This document shows positions 1 through 7,523 of a DNA stretch of 64,000 bases, one piece after another; position 1 is the stretch's first letter, and each line of letters begins with the position of its first letter. The stretch covers positions 268,226 through 332,225 of the forward strand of contig NZ_FCNX02000009.1 of the NCBI RefSeq assembly GCF_001544835.2, in the 5' to 3' direction. Under the pieces are notes generated by a model. It saw only the letters and a program-made list of their open reading frames with translations, ran no database searches and was not told where the DNA came from. Source of the stretch: Caballeronia fortuita. Lineage in GTDB: Bacteria > Pseudomonadota > Gammaproteobacteria > Burkholderiales > Burkholderiaceae. Position numbers and translations under genes: made by a program.

Positions 1-2
1 GG

Positions 3-734
3 CAGAGCCTGCGCGCGGCCGGCTCGGCGGCCATCATCACGGCGGTGACGGCCGGCTGCATCAACACCTTCCAGAGCATCAAGCTGGTGCGCGACGGCGA
101 ATTGAGCGCCGAGCAGGCGGCGCTGCGCATCCTGCGCGACACCGCGATCGCGGCCGGCGACAGCGCCCTGAAGGCCGGCGCGGCCACCGCCAGTGTAAGC
201 CTCGCGGCGCGCTCGCTGCCATCGCTGTTCTCGGGTTCGGCGTTCCAGTCTAGCCTGGCCAGCGGCGCGATCGCCGGCGCGACGGTCTGCGCCGTGGACC
301 TGGTGCAATGTCTGGTGTTGTTCGCGGCCGGCAAGATGACGCGCGACGAGTTGGAAACACGCACCGGCAAGAACATCTTCCAGACCGGTGCCGCCGTGGT
401 GGGCGCCTCGGTGGGCGGCTCGATTGGCGCGCTGGGTGGCCCGGTGGGCATGCTGATCGGCAGCCTGGTGGGCGGCATGATCACTTCGCTGGCAATGAAT
501 ATCGCGCTCGACAATCATCTCGAGAAACCCTTCCAACTGACTTTGGCGGCCACCGAACAGGTGGTGGCGAATGGTTTGGACGCGCATGGCGCCTTGCAGT
601 ACCTGACACGTTCGCAAGCGTATTTCGCAGAGTTTCATCAGGGGCTCGTGTTGTCCGAGCGCCATTTCGAGCAGCAAATCAAGACCATGCAGGCGCAACG
701 CACGCGCCTGCAAAGCAAGATCAACAATCTCTGA
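3..734 (+). CDS. Glycine-zipper membrane protein of unknown function (5' end outside window)
   Basis: The reading frame is open to the left edge of the window, so the true start probably lies upstream; the first in-window start is a GTG at 45. About 229 residues are visible from there. The middle (roughly residues 105-155 from the GTG) is a glycine/alanine-rich hydrophobic hairpin of glycine-zipper type (GASVGGSIGALGGPVG, then SLVGGM), as in pore-forming or membrane-inserting proteins. A second small-residue-rich hydrophobic stretch precedes it. The C-terminus is charged and probably helical (HFEQQIKTMQAQRTRLQ). The gene ends 9 nt before the next one, so the two are almost certainly co-transcribed. 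I do not recognise the family. The function is unknown; membrane association is inferred from composition only. Confidence 0.7.
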   Translation, partial: QSLRAAGSAAIITAVTAGCINTFQSIKLVRDGELSAEQAALRILRDTAIAAGDSALKAGAATASVSLAARSLPSLFSGSAFQSSLASGAIAGATVCAVDLVQCLVLFAAGKMTRDELETRTGKNIFQTGAAVVGASVGGSIGALGGPVGMLIGSLVGGMITSLAMNIALDNHLEKPFQLTLAATEQVVANGLDAHGALQYLTRSQAYFAEFHQGLVLSERHFEQQIKTMQAQRTRLQSKINNL

Positions 735-743
735 GATATCACG

Positions 744-3700
744 ATGAATCAAGCCAGCCTGAGCGAACCCGCGCAGATTTTCGGGGTGCCGCTCGACAGT
801 TCGGAACTCGCGGCGATTAACGGGCTCGTCGAAAAACACCGGGCCAATGCCACCGTCACGCAGCAATTGGCGATAGACGCCTCAAGGCTCGTCACGGCCA
901 GCCAGGAGCGTCTGGCGCGCCAGTCGGAAGCCGGTTTCTTCAGGCGCCTTGCGCATGCTGTTAGCGGCAGGACCAGCGAATACCAAGCGCTGAACCAGGC
1001 GGACATGTTGCAAATGCAGCGCTTTTCCTGGCATTACCTGCAGCAGTTGCAGCACCAGAACCTGATCACGGCGCAAGGCATAGCGGTGATCCGCAACAAC
1101 CTCGGTACGATGAACGAAGTGATCATCGAAACCCGGGATTTTCTGGAACAGGCGATCGACCGGATAGATCAGCGCCTGCGCCATGTCGAGAACAACACGA
1201 GTTTCAGCAATTGGGCGCTCAATATCGAAGCCAACAAGCGGCGCTTCGCGCCGATCCCCAAGAACCTGCTGGTTCTGCGGCTTGCCTATGATTTCTTGCG
1301 CCAGCATCCGGGCGCGATGCTGACCGGCCGCGACGTCGGCAATTACGTCGTCACCACGCTGGAAAAGCTCGGCGTGAATTGCGATGAATCCCTGCGCCTG
1401 CTCGATTTCATTAATGATTTGATCGATCAGATCGGCGTGGTGGGCCTCGATCAATACCGCGCCACCGTCGCGCTGTCGACCGACGCGCACGACATCGATT
1501 CGGCCTATATCCAGAAGTCGATTTCCGGCGTCGGCTTCAATGCGCTGTATTTCTTGGCCGATCACTACATGAAGATCGCCGACATGATCGGCGATCCGGA
1601 TCTGTGCGCCAGCGACGCGGCGCGCGAGAAAATCATCGCCAAATTCTTTAGCCAGGAGCTGAACGGCCTGGCCGCGACCTACAGCATTCGGGATCTGATC
1701 TGCGAAATCATCGGCGGCGGCCAACTGGCTATCGCGGTGTATCGCGATCAGCACGGACTCGACGTGGCGCCCGAGGCGCCCACTCTGGATACGGAAGCCG
1801 CGCCGGAGCAGATCGCGCTGGTGTCGTCGCTGCCGGACATCACCGCGCACACTGTCCTCGATGCGTGCGGCAGCCACCAAGCCAAGCGCGATTACCTGCT
1901 GCTACTGGCCTTGTGCGTGGACAACGCCGCGGCGCTGAACCGCCCGGCGCGCGAATTCATCGCGCTGCTGGCAGACCATACCGGCGCGCCCGAGCTGCTC
2001 CAGGACGTGCTCGCGCTGGCCGATGATCCGCGCAAGGCGCTGCGCTGCCAGCCGATCATGCAGGCCCTGCTCGACGACGAGAACAAGAAAGCCACTTGGC
2101 TGCTCGACGCCTTCTTCCTGTTGACGCTCGCGCAAAAGCCGATCGAAAGCCCGGCGATCAAGATCGTCCTCGGCCTGCTCAAGCCGGCGAATCTGAAAGA
2201 CAGCCTGCCAAACCTGTTGCTGATGGTGAACGGCGAGGACCCCGCCGCCGTGCTCGAAGCGGCCCAGCAGTTGAACGCGAGCACGCAGGGCTGGAAGAAC
2301 CTGGTGCGCTACCGCGCGCTGCGTTTCGAGGCCTGTTATTCCGAGGTGCTCAAGCAGTTCAGCGTGGCCGGTTGGGCCAATCTGCAGATCATACTGGAGG
2401 TCAGCAGCGTGTCCATAAAGGCCATGGAGTATGCGTACTACATGCCCTCTTCCGACGGCGGTTTCCTGAGCGGCCTGGTGGATAAGGCCGGCTCCGCCGC
2501 CTACAGCCTCGGGCGGCGTTCCGCGCTGTCGAGCCTGAACGAACTCCGGAAGAAGGCACGCGATTTTTTGTCGGAGCACCAAACGGCGCTTTACGCGGCG
2601 AACAGCCGGATTGCGCGCTGGAACCTGCCCAAATTCGAATTCTCGGACGACATCGCCTATTCCGATTACGTGCTGGACGACTCCACCGACAACGAAGACT
2701 GGGGCGACCAGTTCCAGCGCTACTACAACCAGATCGATCACACGCTCAATGCATTTTCCAGCGTGTGCACCGAAGCCGCCGAGCAGCTCGAGTTCTTCGT
2801 CAAGGGCGATTTCGATTCCTCGGTCATCGCAATGAAGGAACGCAAACGCGTGGAATGGCAGCAGAAGCAGGCATTGGAACAGTTGGAGAAGCAGTCGGTG
2901 GCCATCGTGAAGGATGGCGAGCCTTGCCTGCTCGGCCTCGAATGGCAGCAAGTGGCGCAGCCGCCGTTCGAAGCGGAGAAAATCACTCACATCCGCACCG
3001 ACGGGACAATCTGGCTTGTGGTGGCCAGCATCGATTCCAAGGACCGCTTCTATCGCAGCGAAGACGGTTTGCAATGGCAGGAGGTGCGGCTTGATGCGCC
3101 CGAATGCGAGGTCAGCCTGAAGAAGCTCGAGATCGTCAACGGCGTGTGGATCGTGTGGAACCGCTCGTGGTTGCGCGGTCCGCGCCCCGAGGGCTTTTAT
3201 TACTCGCGCGACGCATTGAATTGGCAACACAGTGCCGGCCCCGCGCCCGCGAACAACAGCAATCTGTCTCTCAATGACGGGCACTTGTCCTATCAGGACA
3301 TCGTGTATGTCAACGGCATGTGGCTGTGGACTGCGACGAAATACCGGCGTTACAGCTATGTCGAAAAAGGCTTCTTTTCCGACACCACCAAGTCGGGCTC
3401 CTATGCGCAAACCCTCGTTTTCCGCGGGGCTGATCTCGCCGGCCCGTGGGAGCCCTGGGATCAGACGCCGCGCGCCGACGAGGGCGTGGAGATCGAAAGG
3501 ATTTGCGCTCTGCCCGGCAGTAATAGCTTGCTGGCGTTCTGCAAATACGACTGGTCGTACATGCGCGACAAAAAGAAGCCCGAGCAGCCGCCGTTCGTCA
3601 TGTATTACGGCGCGGCCAAAGCGTGGCAAAAATGCGACTGGGACAGCAGCTCGCGCTACTCCGCGTCCAGCACGACATCCGTGCACCTCGGCTCGGGCGG

Positions 3701-4013
3701 CGGGCTGATGTGCGTCGCGTCAGAACTGTTCGCCTCCGACAAAGGCTATACGTGGACGCATCGCGACACGCCGATCCACATCGGCCAATGCTTCGCGCTG
3801 CAAGACGTGAGCCTGATTACCTCGAGCAGCGGCGGAACCATTCTGGTGAGCCAGGACGACGGGCTGAGCTTCAAGGAACTACGGATGGAGGATGGTCACT
3901 GGAATCACCTAACCGCCAACGACACGAACCTGCTGGCCGTGTACTGCGAGAATCGGCATGAAGAAACTATCCTGCGCATCGGTAGCTATCGCTACCTGTC
4001 GCCGCAGTCCTGA
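744..4013 (+). CDS. Large protein of unknown function with C-terminal Asp-box (BNR-like) beta-propeller repeats
   Basis: 1089 residues, ATG start. The N-terminal third is mostly helical; residues about 75-155 contain FFRR, a SWHYLQQLQ helix and an ETRDFLEQAIDRIDQRL coiled-coil-like stretch. The middle is helical with no motif I recognise. From about residue 740 the sequence turns beta-rich, with repeated short blocks resembling sialidase Asp boxes: YRSEDGLQWQEV near 767, YYSRDALNWQ near 816, SDKGYTWTHRD near 999 and SQDDGLSFKEL near 1036. This suggests a C-terminal beta-propeller. There is no signal peptide, so a cytosolic or membrane-peripheral location with the glycine-zipper partner upstream is inferred. 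A terminator follows 24 nt downstream, closing the unit. Function unknown; a catalytic glycosidase role is not supported because no catalytic residues could be assigned. Confidence 0.85.
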   Translation: MNQASLSEPAQIFGVPLDSSELAAINGLVEKHRANATVTQQLAIDASRLVTASQERLARQSEAGFFRRLAHAVSGRTSEYQALNQADMLQMQRFSWHYLQQLQHQNLITAQGIAVIRNNLGTMNEVIIETRDFLEQAIDRIDQRLRHVENNTSFSNWALNIEANKRRFAPIPKNLLVLRLAYDFLRQHPGAMLTGRDVGNYVVTTLEKLGVNCDESLRLLDFINDLIDQIGVVGLDQYRATVALSTDAHDIDSAYIQKSISGVGFNALYFLADHYMKIADMIGDPDLCASDAAREKIIAKFFSQELNGLAATYSIRDLICEIIGGGQLAIAVYRDQHGLDVAPEAPTLDTEAAPEQIALVSSLPDITAHTVLDACGSHQAKRDYLLLLALCVDNAAALNRPAREFIALLADHTGAPELLQDVLALADDPRKALRCQPIMQALLDDENKKATWLLDAFFLLTLAQKPIESPAIKIVLGLLKPANLKDSLPNLLLMVNGEDPAAVLEAAQQLNASTQGWKNLVRYRALRFEACYSEVLKQFSVAGWANLQIILEVSSVSIKAMEYAYYMPSSDGGFLSGLVDKAGSAAYSLGRRSALSSLNELRKKARDFLSEHQTALYAANSRIARWNLPKFEFSDDIAYSDYVLDDSTDNEDWGDQFQRYYNQIDHTLNAFSSVCTEAAEQLEFFVKGDFDSSVIAMKERKRVEWQQKQALEQLEKQSVAIVKDGEPCLLGLEWQQVAQPPFEAEKITHIRTDGTIWLVVASIDSKDRFYRSEDGLQWQEVRLDAPECEVSLKKLEIVNGVWIVWNRSWLRGPRPEGFYYSRDALNWQHSAGPAPANNSNLSLNDGHLSYQDIVYVNGMWLWTATKYRRYSYVEKGFFSDTTKSGSYAQTLVFRGADLAGPWEPWDQTPRADEGVEIERICALPGSNSLLAFCKYDWSYMRDKKKPEQPPFVMYYGAAKAWQKCDWDSSSRYSASSTTSVHLGSGGGLMCVASELFASDKGYTWTHRDTPIHIGQCFALQDVSLITSSSGGTILVSQDDGLSFKELRMEDGHWNHLTANDTNLLAVYCENRHEETILRIGSYRYLSPQS

Positions 4014-4036
4014 TCCGCGTTGAACCCTGCTGGACC

Positions 4037-4064
4037 ACGCGGCCGCCGTTAGCGGCCGCGTTTC
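4037..4064 (+). terminator. Rho-independent terminator after the Asp-box protein
   Basis: Perfect 10-bp GC-rich stem (ACGCGGCCGC at 4037-4046, GCGGCCGCGT at 4052-4061) with a 5-nt loop, followed by TTTCATTCT. It lies 24 nt after the stop of the large gene and closes that two-gene unit. Confidence 0.8.
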
Positions 4065-4198
4065 ATTCTGTCTCCGTGATTTCTGCGGACTCGCATGCTT
4101 CCCCCCGCTTCCGGACACGGCGCGTCCAGTTGCGCACCTAGCATTAAGTCAGTCACGCACTCAGGCGTTGACGCATCCCCTCACCGGAGTCTAAAACC

Positions 4199-4342
4199 AT
4201 GCCGTACAACAACTCAGCACTCGAAACGCTCGCCGCCTTTGCCATCACGTTCGCGGCAGGCATGCTCTCCAGCATCGCGTTTGGGAAATACGTCGACAAG
4301 GTGCGTCGCGATGCCATTGATTCGGTATCGCGCGCGGCCTGA
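4199..4342 (+). CDS. Small 47-residue single-pass membrane peptide (hypothetical)
   Basis: A short gene starting ATG at 4199, with a purine-rich CCGGAG block 7-12 nt upstream. The product begins MPYNNSALETLAAFAITF and has one hydrophobic helix (residues about 8-28), followed by a charged stretch (GKYVDKVRRDAIDSVSRAA). The helix-plus-basic-tail layout and the ribosome-binding site support expression, but there is no recognisable family. It lies just past the terminator of the upstream unit and abuts a decayed sirtuin gene on the other strand. Confidence 0.45.
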   Translation: MPYNNSALETLAAFAITFAAGMLSSIAFGKYVDKVRRDAIDSVSRAA

Positions 4343-4344
4343 AC

Positions 4345-5000
4345 GCGGCGCCCTCGAGTCGCCCAGAGCCGTGCATGCATCGATCGCTTGCAAGACCGCC
4401 ACCGCGCCCAGGTCGATGCCGACGCCATGCGCTGGATCGACCTGACTTTCCTCGGGTTGATGCGGACAACGCGCGGCGCGTGGCGCTCGCTGAAACGGCG
4501 CACGGTCGGCAGCGCGGTCCCGGCGCCCAGCGCCCACCACCAGCCGCGTCACTGCGTCGAGCAAGCGCTGACGGCGTTCGGCCTGCGCGCGCGAAGCGCT
4601 CGACCCAGTGGTAATCGCCGAACATCAGGTTGTTGGGACGGGCCAGTCGCCCAGCAGCCGGCAGCGCGCGTCGTCTAGCTGTGGCGCGAAGCAGGCGGCC
4701 GACCAGGCATCGTCGATGAAGGCCCCGGCGCACTGCAAGGCGTGGGTGTCATGGGCGCGGCCCAGTCGCGCAGGATCTGGAAGCCCGCATGCCGCTCAGT
4801 GGCCCGATACAACGCCAGGCGGTGCCTGTGGAGGCCCCAGGCGAGATGCGGATCGCGTGCGAACACGGCCGGACTGGCGATGTCCTCGAACCAGAATCCG
4901 TGATGGAGCAATGCCGTATAGGCGGTCAGCGGCAATTCATGGCCCCACGCGCTTTCGGCGCATCGAACGGCCGCTCCACCTCGATATCAGGTCGTCTGGG
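4345..5000 (-). pseudogene. Decayed Sir2-family NAD-dependent deacylase (sirtuin)
   Basis: Reading the minus strand from about 5000 to 4345, pieces of one sirtuin appear in order but in different frames. First comes WGHELPLTAYTALLHHGFWF, then EDIASPAVFARDPHLAWGLH and RHRLALYRATERHAGFQILR (4675-4935 frame). Next is LARPNNLMFGDYHW (near 4630-4590), and last RVVRINPRK and a GIDLGAVAVLQAIDA-type end near 4470-4370. These match the order in bacterial sirtuins: substrate-loop region, ARDP helix, the 'RPN..MFGD' block and the RINP nucleotide-binding strand. At least two frameshifts are needed, and the N-terminal GAGxS NAD motif was not found. It is a pseudogene remnant, not an active enzyme. Confidence 0.7.
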
Positions 5001-5236
5001 ACATCGAGCCGTGAGCGACCGCTCAGGGTCGATCAGCGACGGTTGTGGGCGTTAGCCTCACCTTATGGAAGGCGTGCCGCCCGGATCTTCTCCACAACCG
5101 TGTCAGCAGTTTTCACTCAGCTGGCACAGATCTCACTTTTTGTGTCGCCCGAAAGGATCCGCGCTCTGGCTCAATGCGCGTAAAAAAAGCTCGAAAATGG
5201 AGGAGGGCGACAACGCTCGAGCGTCAGCTTTCTCTG

Positions 5237-5345
5237 TCATTCCTCCTCCCTCCGTGCTTTTCGAAGCGTCGCCTCCAACTGGTCGGCCGTGTAAGGCTTG
5301 CTAAGCGCGCTGCGGAATGATTTCCCGGTGTACGCTTTCAGAGCA
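5237..5345 (-). pseudogene. C-terminal fragment of a response-regulator receiver domain
   Basis: The minus strand reads RSALSKPYTADQLEATLRKA followed by a short acidic tail and a TGA at 5237-5239. The K-P-Y/F motif followed by a helix rich in Leu/Ala is the conserved end of receiver (REC) domains, where the lysine contacts the phosphoacceptor site. The upstream part of the domain (acidic pocket, phospho-Asp) is not recognisable, so this is a 3' remnant. It lies in an otherwise gene-free stretch of about 1.2 kb with the sirtuin remnant; nothing else was identified between 5000 and 5596. Confidence 0.5.
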
Positions 5346-5596
5346 CGGTGCGAGACAGCCCTACCAACGTCGTGCGACTCGGGAGCGGTACCCTCAGCGA
5401 GATCATGCCTCTGATGGGCAACGATGAGGAACTCGGCACCACAGGGAGGGCGAAAGCGCGAGCAGCCGATTGGGGGATTTTCACACTATCAAGGTCGGTG
5501 CAGCGTAGTAGGCACGAACGGCCCGACCGATCTGCTTCCTTGTTTTTCACGGGAACTGCTTCTTTCTTGAACCAAACCGAAAGGCGAAGATTACAA

Positions 5597-5827
5597 ATGG
5601 GGTTACGTCACAGGAGAAGAATCGTGGAACTTTTTCGGATGGTATGTATGGTATTGGCTAGCTTTTTTGGAGTGCGCAAGCGCGCGAACCACAAAGCGGA
5701 CTTGGCTAACGTCAACATGGTAATGCTTCCGTTCGTCGCTGTCGTACTCGCGTTGCTGATTGGGATGCTCATTTTTGGGGTTGTGCATTTAGTTGTGGAC
5801 GGGGTGAGTTCGTCGCAAGGTTTCTAA
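5597..5827 (+). CDS. DUF2970 family small membrane protein
   Basis: 76 residues starting MGLRHRRRIVELFRMVCMVL. A longer frame extends upstream to 5348, but that part has no protein-like character, and an AAGGCGAAG purine block sits about 7 nt before the ATG at 5597. The layout matches DUF2970, a betaproteobacterial family of about 60-80 residues: an amphipathic N-terminal helix, the SFFGVRKR motif (residues about 22-29), then a C-terminal hydrophobic helix (MVMLPFVAVVLALLIGMLIF). Single-pass inner-membrane location is inferred; no function is known for the family. It is convergent with the MocR regulator downstream. Confidence 0.75.
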   Translation: MGLRHRRRIVELFRMVCMVLASFFGVRKRANHKADLANVNMVMLPFVAVVLALLIGMLIFGVVHLVVDGVSSSQGF

Positions 5828-5861
5828 GGTATCCCTTAAACAGCGCCCATTTTTCACCCGG

Positions 5862-7277
5862 TCAATCGTGCACCGACGGGTCATCGAGGATATCAGCGAA
5901 GATCTTTACTGCGCGCTCATAGCGGGCGTCCCATGGATGGCCGAAATTGAGTCGCACGCAGTTCTGGAAGGAATGTCTCAGCGAGAACAGTGGCCCTGGG
6001 GCAATGCTGACCCCGCGCTCAATGGCGCGCGAGTGCAGTTCCATCGCTCGTATCGATTGCGGGAGCTGCAGCCACAGCATATAGCCGCCGTCCGGTCGAG
6101 TCCATTTGATATCGTCGGGCAACCACTTGCGTAGTGCTTCTTCCATCTGCTCCAGCTGTGCCTGGAACGACGAACGCAGACTCCGCAAGTGCCGGTCGTA
6201 TCCTCCATGTTGAAGGTAGTCAGCAAGTCCCGCCTGAGCCGGTATGCAAGCTGACAGCGTCGTCATGAGCTTAAGCCGTCGCACCTTGTCAGCAAATCGG
6301 CCTGCTGCCGCCCATCCAATGCGATAGCCCGGTGCGAGAGTTTTCGAAAACGAACTGCAGTGCATGACGAGCCCCGCGGTATCGAATGCTTTTGCAGGCA
6401 GGGGCCGCTCGCGACTGAAATGAAGCTCTTGATAAACGTCGTCTTCGATGAGAGGAACCTGCTTCTCCCTCAGCATTTCGACCAAAGTACGCTTTTTTTC
6501 CATGGTCAGCGACGTGCCCGTTGGGTTCTGAAAGTTAGGCATGAACCAGCACGCTTTGATGGGATGTTGCTCCAGCGAACTCCGCAGTGCGTCGAGGTCT
6601 AACCCCGTGACCGGGTCTACTGGAATCTCGACCGCCCGTAGGTCCAGTCGCTCGATTGCCTGCAGCGCGGCATAGAACCCCGGCGCCTCGACGGCTACAA
6701 CGTCGCCTGGCCGCGTCACAGCCATCAGGCACAAATTCAGCGCCTCAAGAGCGCCGTTTGTGACAATGATTTCGTCCGCACCAACGGCGAAGCCCGTGCC
6801 GATGTATCGCAGTCCAATCTGCTGGCGCAGATGGTCGCTGCCCGGCAGGTCTTCGACAGTACTCCAAGGGCTGAGCGACCGCGTGCCCGCGACCAGGGAC
6901 TTCAAGAGCCGCGCTGATGGGAAGAGTTTCGGCGAAGGAAACGCCGAACCAAAGGGCACGATATCTGGGTGTCGAGTCGACTCCAGCACCGAAAACACCA
7001 GGTCGCTAATGTCGACCTTCTTCGGTGAATCTTCCCTGTTGTTTGTAGCCGGCGTCGCACCTAGGGTTGCGCCAGGTGCGACGAAGTAGCCGGCGCGCTC
7101 CTCGGCGCGCACTAGGCCCCACTGCTCGAGCAAGTAGTAGGCGCGAAATACGGTTGTCTGACTAACGCCATACTGCGAAATAATTTGGCGCAACGACGGG
7201 AGCTTGGTTCCGACGGGAATATGTCCCGACCGAATCTGTTCTGCCAAATTATTGGCAATGGTCTCAAATCGATTCAT
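5862..7277 (-). CDS. MocR/PdxR-type transcriptional regulator (GntR HTH + aminotransferase-like domain)
   Basis: 471 residues. Residues about 1-70 form a GntR-type winged helix (LPSLRQIISQYGVSQTTVFR). Residues about 90-465 are a fold-type I aminotransferase domain with NFQNPTG near 250 and the PLP lysine in SSFSKTLAPGYRIGW (K312). MocR proteins are cytosolic regulators that sense PLP or an amino-acid/amine ligand bound to the aminotransferase-like domain. It is divergent from cysI with a 246-nt gap, so it is a candidate regulator of the sulfite reductase operon and of itself. That link is inferred from position only. The ATG at 7277 is preceded by GAGCGAGAG. Ligand unknown. Confidence 0.9.
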   Translation of the reverse strand: MNRFETIANNLAEQIRSGHIPVGTKLPSLRQIISQYGVSQTTVFRAYYLLEQWGLVRAEERAGYFVAPGATLGATPATNNREDSPKKVDISDLVFSVLESTRHPDIVPFGSAFPSPKLFPSARLLKSLVAGTRSLSPWSTVEDLPGSDHLRQQIGLRYIGTGFAVGADEIIVTNGALEALNLCLMAVTRPGDVVAVEAPGFYAALQAIERLDLRAVEIPVDPVTGLDLDALRSSLEQHPIKACWFMPNFQNPTGTSLTMEKKRTLVEMLREKQVPLIEDDVYQELHFSRERPLPAKAFDTAGLVMHCSSFSKTLAPGYRIGWAAAGRFADKVRRLKLMTTLSACIPAQAGLADYLQHGGYDRHLRSLRSSFQAQLEQMEEALRKWLPDDIKWTRPDGGYMLWLQLPQSIRAMELHSRAIERGVSIAPGPLFSLRHSFQNCVRLNFGHPWDARYERAVKIFADILDDPSVHD

Positions 7278-7523
7278 CTCTCGCTCTTATAGACCGCCGA
7301 TATAGGTAACGCGTCGGAGGGCGCAGACGCCGCGCCTGAACGCCATATCGCGGCCATGCTACCGGAATCGGCGGCAGGTCGAGGGGCGCGACGCGGAAGC
7401 TCCGCCTGCTGCGCTGAAATCGCCGCCATCTGCTGCTTCCTGCTTATCGTCGAACCGTCTACCGTAGCCGTTTGGCCCGCGCGCTGAGCGCGGTTAAAGC
7501 ATGACCGGAGAGGTTTCTCGTCC

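Noticed and set aside
1902..3686. 594-residue open frame on the minus strand opposite the Asp-box gene
   Set aside because: It mirrors the codon pattern of the plus-strand gene, has no domain or ribosome-binding site, and the plus-strand product has clear repeats.
744..4013. Active sialidase
   Set aside because: Asp-box-like repeats are present, but no signal peptide, FRIP motif or catalytic Arg triad/Tyr-Glu pair could be identified.
7285..7310. Fourth copy of the TATAGA...AT element upstream of the MocR gene
   Set aside because: It shares only TATAGACCG with the mdlC copy; the right half-site and the spacing do not match.
7278..7523. SAM or other sulfur riboswitch before cysI
   Set aside because: No conserved aptamer core or terminator hairpin was recognised in the 246-bp gap.
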